From the NCBI RefSeq assembly GCF_008931845.1, contig NZ_CP044535.1:558001-622000 (forward strand): 64,000 nucleotides of DNA. Reading direction: 5' to 3'. The notes beneath the pieces were generated by a model that was given only the letters and a program-made list of their open reading frames with translations, did not search any database and was not told the DNA's origin. Positions 36,206 to 46,787 of the stretch are shown here, in pieces. The position numbers were made by a program, and so were the translations under genes. Source of the DNA: Borrelia maritima. GTDB taxonomy: Bacteria; Spirochaetota; Spirochaetia; Borreliales; Borreliaceae. Within the stretch, counting starts at the first letter, position 1; the number at the start of each line of letters is the position of its first letter.

Positions 36206-38266
36206 ATGTTTTTACATGAGTTTGAATATGAGCTTAAAGGTATAAGTGGTCTTGGTGAAAGGGGTGTTGAAAGGTTAAATAATCTGCAAATTTTTAATGT
36301 TAAAGATCTTATTGAATTTTTTCCTGTAAAATATGAGGATCGTCAAAATATACAAACTTTTCCAGATTTTTCTAAGGTGAAAAGTTGCGATATGATGACG
36401 GTGTTCACTGTTCTTGGACATAAAAAATTTGGCGATAGTTTAAAAAAAAATTTGAAGTTAAAAGCTAAAAGTATAAATGATGAACCTTTCGAAATTTTAC
36501 TTTTCAATAGAGCTTTTTTAGAAAATGTTTTTAAAATAGATAAAAAATTCTATATTTACTCTAAATTTACTTATAATGATTATAGTGGTTTATGGAGTTG
36601 TTCTAATTTTGACAGCGAAGTTTACAGTGATAACCCTGAAAGGTTTAAAAAAATTTTTCCTGTTTATTCTTTGACAGAAGGATTAACATCCAAGAAAATT
36701 TCGTTATATGTAAAAGAAGCTCTTGAATATTTTTTTAGGTTTGGGCAAGAAGATATTCCCAAATTTTTAATAGAAAAGTATTCTTTATTGTCGTTAAGCG
36801 AAGCTTTAAAAGAGATTCATTTTCCAAGTTCATTAGAAATGCTTGAAAAGGCAAAAAAAACTTTAATTTACAGAGAAATTTTCTTGCTTCAGTTTTTTTC
36901 AAGGTATAGATCTTCTAAGGTTCTTTTCCGAGAAAAAAAAGATTTATCAAGAGATTTGCTTGAAAAAGTTGTCTCAAGTTTGCCCTTTGAGCTTACAGAA
37001 GATCAAAAAATTTCTATTGATGAGATATTTTTTGATCTTAACTCTTCTAAGCCAATGAATAGGTTGCTTCAAGGTGATGTTGGAAGTGGCAAAACTCTTG
37101 TTGCCTTGCTTTCAGGGCTTCCTTTAATTGAAGCTGGATATCAGGTAGCATTTATGGCCCCTACTGATCTTTTGGCTCGTCAACATTATGATAATTTATC
37201 GAACATATTAGCGCCTTTTAACATTCCAATGACTCTTTTGACTGGTAGTTTAAGAAAGAAGGATAAAGAGCAAGCATTAGAAAGCATTAAAAATGGAACT
37301 TCTGGTTTAATAGTTGGAACGCATGCTATTTTTTGCGAAAGTACAGAATTTAAAAGATTGGCGTATGTTATCATTGATGAGCAGCACAAATTTGGAGTTG
37401 CTCAAAGAGAAGAGCTTAAAAGCAAAGGGGAAGGGGTAGATATACTTTTAATGTCTGCAACACCTATCCCTAGAAGCTTTGCGTTAACGCTTTTTGGTGA
37501 TCTTGAAGTTTCGTTTATTAAAACCTTGCCCAAGGGGCGTTTACCTATTACTACTTATTTAGCAAAGCATGGCAATGAAGATAAAGTTTATGAGTTTTTG
37601 AGAAAAGAGCTCTTAAAAGGTCATCAGGTTTATTTTGTGTATCCATTAATTTCATCTTCAGAAAAATTTGAATTAAAAGATGTTAATAATATGTGTTTAA
37701 AATTAAAAGAAGTTTTTGGCGAATATGTTGTGGATATGCTTCATTCTAAGTTGCCGTCTGATTTAAAAGAAGAAATTATGAAAAATTTTTATTCGAGAAA
37801 AGTAGATATTTTGGTGGCTACCAGTGTTATTGAGGTTGGAATTGATTGTCCAAATGCAACTTGTATGGTAGTAGAGCATGCTGAGCGTTTTGGACTTTCT
37901 ACTTTGCACCAAATTAGAGGTCGTGTTGGTAGAAGTAATTTGCAATCTTTTTTCTTTTTGCTTTATAAAGAGCCTTTGACAAGTGCTAGCAAATTTCGAT
38001 TAAAAACCATAAAAGAAAATTTGGATGGATTTAAAATAGCAGAAGAAGATTTAAGATTAAGAGGACCTGGCAATTTATTTGGACTTGAGCAAGCAGGATA
38101 TTTAAAATTAAAAATAGCTAATTTTGTTGATGATAGAGAAATCATAGTCTTAGTTAGAGAAGAGCTTGATTTATTTTTTTATGATAATTCTACTTATGAT
38201 AAGCTTGATATTGATTTGCTAGACAATCTTTTTTGTTCTTATTTGAATGCTGCTAGAAGCATTTAG
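36206..38266 (+). CDS. recG: ATP-dependent DNA helicase RecG
   Basis: A 686-residue RecG, which remodels stalled replication forks and branched recombination intermediates. The N-terminal wedge/OB domain covers about 1-240 (LSGLGERGVERL-like GISGLGERGVERLNNL). Helicase motifs: LLQGDVGSGKTLVALL (Walker A, near 290), IIDEQHKFGVAQRE (DEQH), LLMSATPIPRS, and the C-terminal half with TSVIEVGIDCPNA and HQIRGRVGRS. The TRG-type end (LRLRGPGNLFGLEQAG) is present. AGGAGA precedes ATG. Its stop overlaps that of the convergent carboxypeptidase gene. Confidence 0.97.
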   Translation: MFLHEFEYELKGISGLGERGVERLNNLQIFNVKDLIEFFPVKYEDRQNIQTFPDFSKVKSCDMMTVFTVLGHKKFGDSLKKNLKLKAKSINDEPFEILLFNRAFLENVFKIDKKFYIYSKFTYNDYSGLWSCSNFDSEVYSDNPERFKKIFPVYSLTEGLTSKKISLYVKEALEYFFRFGQEDIPKFLIEKYSLLSLSEALKEIHFPSSLEMLEKAKKTLIYREIFLLQFFSRYRSSKVLFREKKDLSRDLLEKVVSSLPFELTEDQKISIDEIFFDLNSSKPMNRLLQGDVGSGKTLVALLSGLPLIEAGYQVAFMAPTDLLARQHYDNLSNILAPFNIPMTLLTGSLRKKDKEQALESIKNGTSGLIVGTHAIFCESTEFKRLAYVIIDEQHKFGVAQREELKSKGEGVDILLMSATPIPRSFALTLFGDLEVSFIKTLPKGRLPITTYLAKHGNEDKVYEFLRKELLKGHQVYFVYPLISSSEKFELKDVNNMCLKLKEVFGEYVVDMLHSKLPSDLKEEIMKNFYSRKVDILVATSVIEVGIDCPNATCMVVEHAERFGLSTLHQIRGRVGRSNLQSFFFLLYKEPLTSASKFRLKTIKENLDGFKIAEEDLRLRGPGNLFGLEQAGYLKLKIANFVDDREIIVLVREELDLFFYDNSTYDKLDIDLLDNLFCSYLNAARSI

Positions 38267-39051
38267 TTCGTGTATTTTTCAATTAGGCTAATAAGATTTG
38301 TTTTGTTTTGATTCCAGAATTCAAGAAGCTTATGTTGTAAATTATTAAAATATTTTTTTTGAATAAGGCATGGCTTAGGGCCTATGTATAAGTAGTGCCA
38401 AGGCTCTGCTTTATATCCAGTTTCCGTTTCATATCCTTTTGGGTAGGAAAGGGAAAATCCGTATTTTAGAGAATTTTCGTAAAGCCATTTTCCTTCTTTT
38501 GTGTTTAGTAAATTATCATCTATATTTATAAAGTCTATTGCTGTTCCCATATGGTGCTGAGAATGTCCCGGAATTGCTGATTGAGTTTCTGCAACTTTTC
38601 TACCATAAGTTTTTACATTATAATCAAATAAAAATTTTTGGTATTCTTGTGTTCTATAAGCAGATTTGATTTTAATTTCGATTCCATGTTTTTTTGCATC
38701 TTTTATTAATTGAATTAAATCTTCGATTAAGATTTTTCTTACTCTTAGATTCTTTGTTCCAAGATTCTTAAGATCTTTAAAATCATTAATATTCACCAGA
38801 TCAGGCACTTTATAATTTTCAGTAATTGGTATTTTTTTATTTATTAGAGTTAATAGATTGTTTTTTTCTGCATCTACTAAAGGTTTTATTTCCCTTAAGA
38901 ACTGAATAGGATTTTTTTCAATAAAATTTTTATTTTGTTTATTCATTGTTTGGATAATCTTGAGTAGTATTTTTAAATCTGTTTTTGACATGTTGTTAGC
39001 TAACAAAGATAGATTAATAAATAGAAGTAATAAAACATAGATTGATTTCAT
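38263..39051 (-). CDS. VanY-type D-alanyl-D-alanine carboxypeptidase
   Basis: A 262-residue M15B peptidase, exported (signal peptide about 1-20, SIYVLLLLFINLSLLA). Zinc ligands H166 and D173 lie in GHSQHHMGTAIDF, and E216 and H219 in EPWHY; R133 in SAYRTQ is the substrate-binding arginine. It should trim the terminal D-Ala of peptidoglycan stem peptides in the periplasm, which fits nearby murD and FemAB genes. No Shine-Dalgarno: TATAAT lies 9 bases before ATG on this strand, so the message may be almost leaderless. The 3' end overlaps recG by 4 bases. Confidence 0.9.
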   Translation of the reverse strand: MKSIYVLLLLFINLSLLANNMSKTDLKILLKIIQTMNKQNKNFIEKNPIQFLREIKPLVDAEKNNLLTLINKKIPITENYKVPDLVNINDFKDLKNLGTKNLRVRKILIEDLIQLIKDAKKHGIEIKIKSAYRTQEYQKFLFDYNVKTYGRKVAETQSAIPGHSQHHMGTAIDFINIDDNLLNTKEGKWLYENSLKYGFSLSYPKGYETETGYKAEPWHYLYIGPKPCLIQKKYFNNLQHKLLEFWNQNKTNLISLIEKYTN

Positions 39052-39173
39052 ATTATATTAATTATAATATATTTTAGTATAATTAATAGTTAATTCTAAT
39101 TATATATGTATATACTCTGACTGGGTTAAATTTAATTAAAAGCAATAAATAAAGGAGATTGTATATAAGGGGT

Positions 39174-40523
39174 ATGATCAAAAAGTTTAAAAATTATGAT
39201 CAGGTAATAAAAGAATTATTTATTATAGCTATTCCTACAGCTTTCGAATCGCTTTTATTTCAAATGGTAACTTTTTTTGATAATTTTATGATCTCCTATT
39301 TGGGTTCTTTTCACGTTACAGGAGTTTCTTTAGCAAACAGAGTAACTTTTCTTTTTTTTATTGTTGTGTTTGGACTTGGCACAGCTTTAAGCGCTTATGT
39401 ATCTCAGGCAATTGCAAAAAAGAAGTTTATTCAAATAAGACAATCTTTTGCCTATATGTTATCGATTGGAACTTCAATAGGAATAATTTTTTTTCTATTT
39501 TCATTTTTTTTCCCCAAAAACATTATCAAGCTATTTACATCTAATCAGGATTCTTTAAATTTTGGTTCAGAATATTTAAAAATTATTTCATGGTCTTATG
39601 TGTTAATGGCATATTCTTTTTTATCGGCTATGGGTTTTAAGAGTGCTAAAGAAGTTAGAATACCTTTATATATTACTTCTATTGTTGTTTTAATAAATAT
39701 TGTTTTTAATTATATTTTTATTTTTGGTTTCGGTATGGGAATAAAAGGTGCTGCATATGCCACTATGATTGCTAGAATTTTTGAGTTTGTTTTTTATTTT
39801 TTATATAGTTTAATAAATAAAAACTCATATTATCGGATTAGGTTTAGTGATTTTTTAGCTTCTAAGATAGTTACTAGGGCTAACTTGAAGCTGATTATAC
39901 CTGTTTTGTCTCACGAGATTTTTTGGGTGATGAGCATAACTATTTTGCATGCATTTTATGCCCGAGTTGGGAGCATTGAATACGCTGCATTTGCTGTTGC
40001 ATCAAATCTTTTTGACATTTGCTTTGTGCTTCTTCACGGCATGGGGCTTGCAACAGGTGTCGTTATTGGGCATTTAATGATTTACGATAAAAAACATGTT
40101 AGGTCGGTTGGATTTTTTTTATCTTTTTTGGGATTTATTTTAGGCATTTTTGTAGTTATTTTGCTTATTGGGATATCGGGCTTTGCGCCTTATATTTTTA
40201 GCAATTTAGATTCTCCTAAACTTGTTAGTGTATTTATTTATGTTTTTGCAAGTGTTGTAGTTTTTAAAGCTTTTACGACACAAGTTCTTGTTGGAGTTTT
40301 TAGAGCTGGTGGCATACCGAATGTTTGTTTTTTTATTGAATCGGGGGTAATTCTTTTTTATACGCTTCCAGTTGCTTATTTATTAGTATTTTATACAAAT
40401 TTAAGCTTGCCAATAGTTGTTTTTATTGTAAATATTGAGGAGATCATTAAAAATATATTTATTATAATTGAATTTTTTCATGATGATTGGATACGAGAGA
40501 TTAATTATGAAGAGCTTGCTTAA
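39174..40523 (+). CDS. MATE-family efflux transporter, first copy
   Basis: A 449-residue (454 from TTG 39159) multidrug and toxin extrusion protein with about 12 membrane segments in two halves. Family features include IAIPTAFESLLFQMVTFFDNFMISYLG near the N-terminus and GVSLANRVTFL. It probably exports cationic or other small compounds with Na+ or H+ antiport. The start is uncertain: neither TTG 39159 nor ATG 39174 has an ideal spacing from AAAGGAG or AAGGGG. A second MATE gene follows 163 bases on. Confidence 0.85.
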   Translation: MIKKFKNYDQVIKELFIIAIPTAFESLLFQMVTFFDNFMISYLGSFHVTGVSLANRVTFLFFIVVFGLGTALSAYVSQAIAKKKFIQIRQSFAYMLSIGTSIGIIFFLFSFFFPKNIIKLFTSNQDSLNFGSEYLKIISWSYVLMAYSFLSAMGFKSAKEVRIPLYITSIVVLINIVFNYIFIFGFGMGIKGAAYATMIARIFEFVFYFLYSLINKNSYYRIRFSDFLASKIVTRANLKLIIPVLSHEIFWVMSITILHAFYARVGSIEYAAFAVASNLFDICFVLLHGMGLATGVVIGHLMIYDKKHVRSVGFFLSFLGFILGIFVVILLIGISGFAPYIFSNLDSPKLVSVFIYVFASVVVFKAFTTQVLVGVFRAGGIPNVCFFIESGVILFYTLPVAYLLVFYTNLSLPIVVFIVNIEEIIKNIFIIIEFFHDDWIREINYEELA

Positions 40524-40686
40524 GCATGGTGAGCGTGATATATTTGGTGTTAATAAAAATTTTAATGATCTGAGTGAATCTAAAATTCATTCTGATTATA
40601 CTAATTAAAAGCAATTCTTTTTATTTTATTGTAGTGTTCTGGTATTTTTCTTTACAAAAATCTTAAATTTTTATTTGGAGAAATTT

Positions 40687-42021
40687 ATGTATTCATTAAG
40701 TTCATCGAAAAAGGATAGAATTTATAAAGATCTTTTAAAAATTGCGATTCCAACTGCTATTGAGTTTTTTTTATTTAATTTTATTTCCCTTACAGATAAT
40801 GCTATGGTTGCGTATCTTGGTGATTATCCTGTTGCAGGAGTTTCTCTTGCAAATAAATTTTTTGAACTGTTTGTTACTATTGGGTTTGCCATGACAGGAG
40901 CTTACAATATAATTGCTACAAGACAATACAATCAGGGTGATTTTAAGAGCTTTAGAAATACGTTTTTTATTAGTATATTAACTATTATTTTATTTTCTTT
41001 TCCGTTTATTTTGATTTCTAGAGTGAATCCTTTTTTCTTACTTAGATTGATTTCTAATGATGAGCAGGCAGTTTACTATGGAACAGTTTACTTAAATATA
41101 GCTATTTTTTCTTTTGTATTTGCAATTATAAAAGGACTTATTGCTAATGCTCTTAAGGTTGTTGAAATTGTTAAATTTCAAGTTTATATTTCTATTTTTT
41201 CAGTGCTTTTGAATTTTATATTTAATTATATTTTTATTTTTGTTTTTCATATGGGGGTAGTTGGAGCTGCTATTGCAACAACAGTGATTCGTACTTTAGA
41301 ACTTATTATTTGTCTTGCTTATACAGTGTTTAACAAAAATTCAATTTTGCATTTTAAGTTCAATGATTTAAATATTAATATTAAGCTGTTTGCTCAGTTA
41401 ATTAAATTTTTTATTCCAATTCTTTTAAATGATTTTATTTGGTTTTTTGGTTATCTTGTATTGACATCGATTTTCATAGGGATTGATACTCATAGGTATG
41501 CTGCTTACAGCATATCTTTTTCTGTTTATTTTATTATCTTTAATATAATTCATTCCTTTTGTATTTCTTTAAATATTCTGATGGGCTATGAAATGCATAA
41601 TAGTAAAAAAGAAGTCATGAAAGTTGCAATATTTTTAGGTAAAATTGGCCTTAAGCTTGCTTTTTTAACATCTTTTGTATTGTTTATATTTTCATTTTTT
41701 GCTCCTTATATTTTTTATACATTAAAGTATTCGTACCTTGCGGGAATTATTTTAAGGTATTCTTCTGTTTCTGCCTTTTTCATGGCTCTTGCTTTTCAGT
41801 ATCTTTTTGGATTTTTTCGTGCGGGAGCATCTCCAAGTTTTGGTGCTATCATGGAAAGCTCTGTAACTTTTGTTTATACTATTCCTATTGCTTTTGTTTT
41901 AGCAAATTATACAAATTTACCTTTTGAAATTATTGTTTTTATTCCGGCTCTTGAGGATGCAATCAAACTTGCTGTTTCACTTCCTTATTTTTATAGTGAA
42001 AGGTGGATTAAATCCGTTTAA
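40687..42021 (+). CDS. MATE-family efflux transporter, second copy
   Basis: A 444-residue paralogue of the preceding gene with the same two-half, 12-segment layout: IAIPTAIEFFLFNFISLTDNAMVAYLG and AGVSLANKFFE align with the first copy, as do FGFFRAGA- and NLPFEIIVFI-type C-terminal motifs. ATG 40687 is chosen because TTTGGAG lies 6 bases upstream. The copies have diverged well beyond recent duplication, so distinct substrates are likely. Followed by murD with a 30-base gap. Confidence 0.87.
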   Translation: MYSLSSSKKDRIYKDLLKIAIPTAIEFFLFNFISLTDNAMVAYLGDYPVAGVSLANKFFELFVTIGFAMTGAYNIIATRQYNQGDFKSFRNTFFISILTIILFSFPFILISRVNPFFLLRLISNDEQAVYYGTVYLNIAIFSFVFAIIKGLIANALKVVEIVKFQVYISIFSVLLNFIFNYIFIFVFHMGVVGAAIATTVIRTLELIICLAYTVFNKNSILHFKFNDLNINIKLFAQLIKFFIPILLNDFIWFFGYLVLTSIFIGIDTHRYAAYSISFSVYFIIFNIIHSFCISLNILMGYEMHNSKKEVMKVAIFLGKIGLKLAFLTSFVLFIFSFFAPYIFYTLKYSYLAGIILRYSSVSAFFMALAFQYLFGFFRAGASPSFGAIMESSVTFVYTIPIAFVLANYTNLPFEIIVFIPALEDAIKLAVSLPYFYSERWIKSV

Positions 42022-42045
42022 ACAGTTTAGCAGGTTTGATATAAT
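42017..42045 (+). promoter_or_regulatory. candidate sigma-70 promoter for murD, leaderless
   Basis: TTTAAA at 42017-42022 (4 of 6 to -35), a 17-base spacer and a perfect TATAAT at 42040-42045. Six bases later is the murD GTG. The -35 overlaps the end of the preceding MATE gene. No Shine-Dalgarno precedes the start. Confidence 0.5.
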
Positions 42046-42051
42046 TTTATT

Positions 42052-43407
42052 GTGCTTTTAGACGAAATTAAAAATTTAAATTTTTTAATCATGGGTTTGG
42101 GACTTAATGGCGGAGGAGTAGCTCTTTCTAGATTTTTATTAAAGCACGGAGCCAAATTGGTAATTACTGATCTTAAAAGTGAAACAGAATTAGCCTTAAG
42201 TATTAATGCTTTAAGAGATTTTGATGATCAAATTAGGTATGTTTTAGGTAAACACGATATAAACGATTTTAAAAAAGCTGACATTGTTGTAAAAAATCCC
42301 AGTGTGAAACCCAATAATAAATATTTAAAGTTCGCAAAACGAGTTGAAACAGATATTAGCTTATTTTTAATGTTTAACAAGAATCCTATAATTGCAGTAA
42401 CAGGAACTAAGGGCAAATCGACTCTTGTTTCTCTTTTATATCAAGTTTTGAAAGAAAAATATCCGGGGGCAAAGCTTGGGGGTAATATTGGTGTATCTCC
42501 TTTAAGTTTTTTTGATCAACTTGATGGTAAATCTCCTTTGATTTTAGAGCTTTCTTCTTGGCAGCTGCAATCTTTAGAGAATTTTAATCCTATTATTAGT
42601 ATTATTACAAATGTTTACAACGATCATCAAAATTATTATTTAAATTTTGACGACTATATTAGCGATAAGTCAAAAGTTTTTGTAAATCAAACTTCAGGAA
42701 TTGTGATTGTTCAGGATCAGGCTTATTACAAATATTTTTCAAAATTTAAATCAAAAGCCCAAGTTATTTTATTTTCCGAATTTAATCCTCGTGATTTTGA
42801 TCAAAATATTTTTTATTGTAATGAAGGCAAAGTATATTTTAACGACAACTTGATTGGAAGGTTTTCTGATTCACAAGCTTTTTTTATGATCCCCAAGTTT
42901 ATTACTTTTTTTGTTTCGCATTATTTAAACATAGGCCTTAATCACACGGTTCAGATTTTAAATAATTTTAAAGGCATTGAGCATAGATTAGAGTTTGTTA
43001 AATCAGTTCAAAATGTAATGTTTTATAATGATACAGCTTCAACTATTCCTGAGTCTACGGTTTTATCTGTTAAAAGTTTGAAAACAAAAGACAATTGTAT
43101 TAACTTAATTGTTGGGGGAACTGATAAAGAGCTTAATTTTTTAAGTTTTAACAAGATTACAGATATTGTAAAAACTTGGATCTTGATAAGAGGTAGTGCA
43201 ACTGTAAAAATTATTAAGATTTTAGAAAAAAGTAGCATACAATATTTTCTATTTGAGTCTTTAAGAGATGCAGTAAGTTATGCTTTCAAGATTTCAAGTC
43301 CGGGGGATATTGTGTTATTTTCTCCTGCCAGCGCTTCTTTTGAGTTTTTTAATAATGAGTTTGATAGAGGTTTGCAATTTAAAAATTTAGTTAATACGCT
43401 TGGTTAA
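42052..43407 (+). CDS. murD: UDP-N-acetylmuramoyl-alanine--D-glutamate ligase
   Basis: A 451-residue Mur ligase that adds D-glutamate to UDP-MurNAc-L-Ala in the cytoplasm. The N-terminal Rossmann domain starts MGLGLNGGGVALSRFL; the ATP loop is AVTGTKGKSTLVSLLY (about 113-128); ELSSWQLQ and ITNVYNDHQNYY follow; the C-terminal GIEHRLE and DTASTIPES motifs are typical of MurD. Start GTG 42052, with no Shine-Dalgarno and TATAAT 6 bases upstream. Its 3' end overlaps the convergent FemAB-like gene by 4 bases. Confidence 0.93.
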   Translation: MLLDEIKNLNFLIMGLGLNGGGVALSRFLLKHGAKLVITDLKSETELALSINALRDFDDQIRYVLGKHDINDFKKADIVVKNPSVKPNNKYLKFAKRVETDISLFLMFNKNPIIAVTGTKGKSTLVSLLYQVLKEKYPGAKLGGNIGVSPLSFFDQLDGKSPLILELSSWQLQSLENFNPIISIITNVYNDHQNYYLNFDDYISDKSKVFVNQTSGIVIVQDQAYYKYFSKFKSKAQVILFSEFNPRDFDQNIFYCNEGKVYFNDNLIGRFSDSQAFFMIPKFITFFVSHYLNIGLNHTVQILNNFKGIEHRLEFVKSVQNVMFYNDTASTIPESTVLSVKSLKTKDNCINLIVGGTDKELNFLSFNKITDIVKTWILIRGSATVKIIKILEKSSIQYFLFESLRDAVSYAFKISSPGDIVLFSPASASFEFFNNEFDRGLQFKNLVNTLG

Positions 43408-44447
43408 ATTTTTTTCCTTATTACTTTGTAATAGAAGTATCTAAGTTTTTCGATATTTGCATAGATCTTATAAATAAAATTTTTGTAAGTAAAATCATAA
43501 CAACCAATCCTGTGAATAATATTTCCTCCAAATCCCGTTTTAAAACCAAAAAGACCAGATAAGGGGTGTTTTTTATTTGCAATTGGGGGGATTCCTAATA
43601 AGTCGTATTCTTTTATTTCTAATTTTTTTAACATTTCTATTGCTTTAAATTGCACTGCGTAATTAGGCATTAAATTTCTATATTCTGTGCTGGAAGCTCC
43701 ATAAAGATAAACTGCTTTTTCCTTGTAAATTCCCACTATTATGCCAGAAATGATTATTTTATTGTAAAATGCAATTATTAATTTTATTTTAGCATTTTTG
43801 TCTTGTTTGAATATTTGAATTAGGTTTTGTATGTATTCTTTTGAGTGAATAGTAAATTTATCTCTTTTGCTAGTTTCTTTATATAGCTTGTAAAATTCAC
43901 TTAAATGTTTAAATTTATCATCTATTATTATATTTAGATTTTTTTTTGTGCTGAGCTTTATGTTATATCTTGTTTTTTTTTTCATGCTAAGCAAAATGTT
44001 CTCAAGAGAATTATTTAAGTTTAATATTGTTGTGTTTGCGGGCTGTATGTCATCAAATGATTTTTTTAGATATTGTATTTTAATTTTTAATGGAGAGTAT
44101 TTATCATTCAGTGTTCTTTGGTAGTAGTACATTAAATCAAATCTTAAAAAAATTGTATTTTTATGCAAGTAGGGTTTTATTTTTATGCTAAATTCTTTAA
44201 TATTATTGCTTATTTTGTCAATATTAATGCTATCAAGAGTTTTGTTTGAGAATTCTGGGTGTGGAATGTATGCTAAGTAAAAATTTTTAAACAGCCTTCT
44301 TTGCATTACAACAATTTTGCCAAGAACATCGCTTTTAAATGCTAAGGCTTTCCAATTGCTGTTTTTTGTTGTTTTTATTAATGACCACAGTTCGCTTTGA
44401 AGATAATTTTCTTCCATTTTTTTTATTTGTATTTTTTCAATAGTCAT
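43404..44447 (-). CDS. FemAB-family aminoacyltransferase
   Basis: A 347-residue protein of the FemX/FemA GNAT-pair fold. Family marks are the N-terminal FLQS-like YLQSELWSLIK, HPEF, IFLRFDLMYYYQ, MKKKTRYNIKLSTKKN (the M--K-R-NI--A-K- motif, about 150-170), FYKLYKETSKRDKF and the end YDLLGI---NKKHPLSGLFGFKTGFGG. FemAB proteins attach amino acids from aminoacyl-tRNA to peptidoglycan precursors; in spirochaetes ornithine-containing glycans use glycine branches, so a glycyl transfer is a plausible but unproven role. Start ATG, 9 bases after metG on the same strand. Confidence 0.82.
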   Translation of the reverse strand: MTIEKIQIKKMEENYLQSELWSLIKTTKNSNWKALAFKSDVLGKIVVMQRRLFKNFYLAYIPHPEFSNKTLDSINIDKISNNIKEFSIKIKPYLHKNTIFLRFDLMYYYQRTLNDKYSPLKIKIQYLKKSFDDIQPANTTILNLNNSLENILLSMKKKTRYNIKLSTKKNLNIIIDDKFKHLSEFYKLYKETSKRDKFTIHSKEYIQNLIQIFKQDKNAKIKLIIAFYNKIIISGIIVGIYKEKAVYLYGASSTEYRNLMPNYAVQFKAIEMLKKLEIKEYDLLGIPPIANKKHPLSGLFGFKTGFGGNIIHRIGCYDFTYKNFIYKIYANIEKLRYFYYKVIRKKI

Positions 44448-44456
44448 TAACGGCTC

Positions 44457-46631
44457 TTAGCAAACTATTCCATTTGGGATATCTTTAGACAATATTTTGT
44501 TCTTAGAGTGTTCTAATATTAAGTTTATTCCGTTTATTTTAAGCTCTCCGTTTTCTGCTGCTATATTAGCTTTTGCAAATTTATTTATGTCAATTTTAGG
44601 GGGACAGACAAGATCTTTATTTTGATCATTTTCAAGTATTATTCTCTCTCCAGCAATAGGATTTTGTATTGAATCTTCTACAATTATAATTTTAAAATTT
44701 TTATTTTTGTCCTCAGCAGCTATTAACATTCCTTCAGATTTTATTCCTCTAAACTTTGCAGGTTTTAAATTATCTACTATTATTATATGTTTCCCCAAAA
44801 GCTCTTCTTCTGTATAATACCCCTCAAGGCTGCTTACTATTTGTTTGTCCTGATTAGTTCCGTCATCTAGTTTTAATATGAATAAGTTTTTAGCTTCGGG
44901 ATTTTTTTCTATTTTCTTTATTTTAACAACTTTTAAGAGTACTTTTTCTCTGAATAAGTTTTCTGGTTGTTCTTGTTCTTCCATATTGTTCTCTCCTGAA
45001 TATTTTAGCTTTAAATTATTGATTTTTTTTTGTTCTAGTTTATTAAATAGTATTTCTGTGAATTCAATTTTTTTGATTCCCGATTTAGTTCCAAGAATTT
45101 TGGTCGAAAATTGATAACTGTTGCCAAAGAATTGTTGTATTTTTTTGCTTGTTTCGGGAATGAATGGCATCATTAAAATAGATAAGTCTCTGATTAGATA
45201 TATTAAGTTTACTATTAGTGCTTTTGTTTCTTGTGGAGAACTGTCTTTTCTTTTCCACGGCTCGCTATCTTGAAATATCTTGTTCCCAAGAGATGAAATT
45301 TTAAGTATTTCTTTGAGTGCAGATTTTAATTCTGTTTTTTTAAAAAGATTTAGTATCTTATTATATTTTGGTATTATTTTTTTCCAAAATTTATTTTCGA
45401 GTTCTATTATTTCTATTTCATCCCCAAAGAATTTTTTTTGAAATGTTAATACTCTGTTGACAAGGTTTGAAAAATTATCAATAAGCTCTGTATTTACTCT
45501 TTCCATAAGATCTTGCCACATAAATTGAAAATCAGATTTTTCAGGCCTGTTATAATAGATGTAAAATCGCCAAATATCAGAAGGGATTCCTGTGGTAATA
45601 GCATCGTTTCCAAAAATTCCTGTTCCTTCTGATTTTGAAAATTTAAGGTTTTCGTAATTTAAGTATTCGCTTGATGAGAGCTGATTTAATATTGTCCAAT
45701 TTTCTTTACTTCCAATTTCTATGCAAGGGAATATAATTGTGTGAAACAATATATTATCCTTTCCAATAAATTGTACAAGATTTACCTGTTTATTGTTTTT
45801 CCACCAAGATTTCCAATTTTTAACAATGTTTTTGGTAATTGAAATGTATCCTATTGGGGCATCAAACCAAACATAAAACACTTTATTTTCATAGCCTTTT
45901 TTGGGCACAGGAATTCCCCATTTTAGATCTCTTGTAATTGCTCTTTCTTTAAGACCGTCTCTTAAAAAAGCTTTAGTCATTTTAAGGGCATTGGTATTCC
46001 AATTTTTACTAATATCTGAATTTTTTATCCATTTTTCTAGTTTTTTCTTTATTTTGGGAAGATCTATATAAAGATGATTGGTTTTTTTCAAAATAGGTTT
46101 GTTTTTACAAATTATGCATTTTGGGTTTATTAGGTCTATTGGACTTAAGAGTTTGGAACAGTTGTCGCATTGATCTCCTTTAGCTATGCTTTTGCACTTC
46201 GGGCATTCTCCTATGACGTATCTGTCAGCTAAGAACATTGAATCTGTATTGCAAAAAAACTGTTCAGTTTCTCGCTCTTTTATATAACCATTTTTTTCTA
46301 ATTTTAGGAAAAAATTTTGTACAACGTCTTTATGGTGCTTGTTAGTTGTGCGGCCAAATATGTCAAATTCGATATTGAACCATTTATAAATTGATTTATG
46401 TATTTCATAATATTTGTTGCAAAGTTCTAAAGGGGTAGTCTTTTCAATTAATGCCTTAGTCTCTGTGGCTGTTCCATATTCATCTGTTCCGCAGATGTAA
46501 AGAGTTTCAATTCCCGCCATTTTCGAATACCTTGCAAAAGCATCAGCTGATAGCACTTGCACCAAATTCCCAAGATGAGGGATGTTGTTAACATAGGGTA
46601 AAGCAGCTGTAATCAGATTCATTTTTTTCAT
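44457..46631 (-). CDS. metG: methionyl-tRNA synthetase with C-terminal tRNA-binding domain
   Basis: A 724-residue class I synthetase charging tRNA-Met. HLGN (19-22) replaces HIGH; zinc-knuckle cysteines C143, C146, C155, C158 and C172, C175 are all present; the KMSKS loop reads KFSKSEG (around 330), with Phe for Met. The C-terminal 110 residues (about 612-724) are an EMAP/Trbp111-like tRNA-binding domain ([35 protein letters not shown]), fused as in many bacteria. GGGAA precedes ATG. Followed on the same strand by the FemAB-like gene. Confidence 0.96.
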   Translation of the reverse strand: MKKMNLITAALPYVNNIPHLGNLVQVLSADAFARYSKMAGIETLYICGTDEYGTATETKALIEKTTPLELCNKYYEIHKSIYKWFNIEFDIFGRTTNKHHKDVVQNFFLKLEKNGYIKERETEQFFCNTDSMFLADRYVIGECPKCKSIAKGDQCDNCSKLLSPIDLINPKCIICKNKPILKKTNHLYIDLPKIKKKLEKWIKNSDISKNWNTNALKMTKAFLRDGLKERAITRDLKWGIPVPKKGYENKVFYVWFDAPIGYISITKNIVKNWKSWWKNNKQVNLVQFIGKDNILFHTIIFPCIEIGSKENWTILNQLSSSEYLNYENLKFSKSEGTGIFGNDAITTGIPSDIWRFYIYYNRPEKSDFQFMWQDLMERVNTELIDNFSNLVNRVLTFQKKFFGDEIEIIELENKFWKKIIPKYNKILNLFKKTELKSALKEILKISSLGNKIFQDSEPWKRKDSSPQETKALIVNLIYLIRDLSILMMPFIPETSKKIQQFFGNSYQFSTKILGTKSGIKKIEFTEILFNKLEQKKINNLKLKYSGENNMEEQEQPENLFREKVLLKVVKIKKIEKNPEAKNLFILKLDDGTNQDKQIVSSLEGYYTEEELLGKHIIIVDNLKPAKFRGIKSEGMLIAAEDKNKNFKIIIVEDSIQNPIAGERIILENDQNKDLVCPPKIDINKFAKANIAAENGELKINGINLILEHSKNKILSKDIPNGIVC

Positions 46632-46787
46632 TCAGTTTTCCCTTTTTTTAAGCTATTAATATTGTAATACGGATAGGATAGTTTTTTTCAATACCTTTTA
46701 CAAAAATTCTTTCAAAGGCAATTCAGTTTTTATTTTTTTCTGTAAAAAATGGTATAAATATTTTTAAGATAAGGAGTATTAGTACAT

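Noticed and set aside
40507..40608. A 33-codon ORF beginning inside the first MATE gene and running into the gap
   Set aside because: Too short, weak GAGAG upstream and no motif; nothing distinguishes it from chance in AT-rich DNA.
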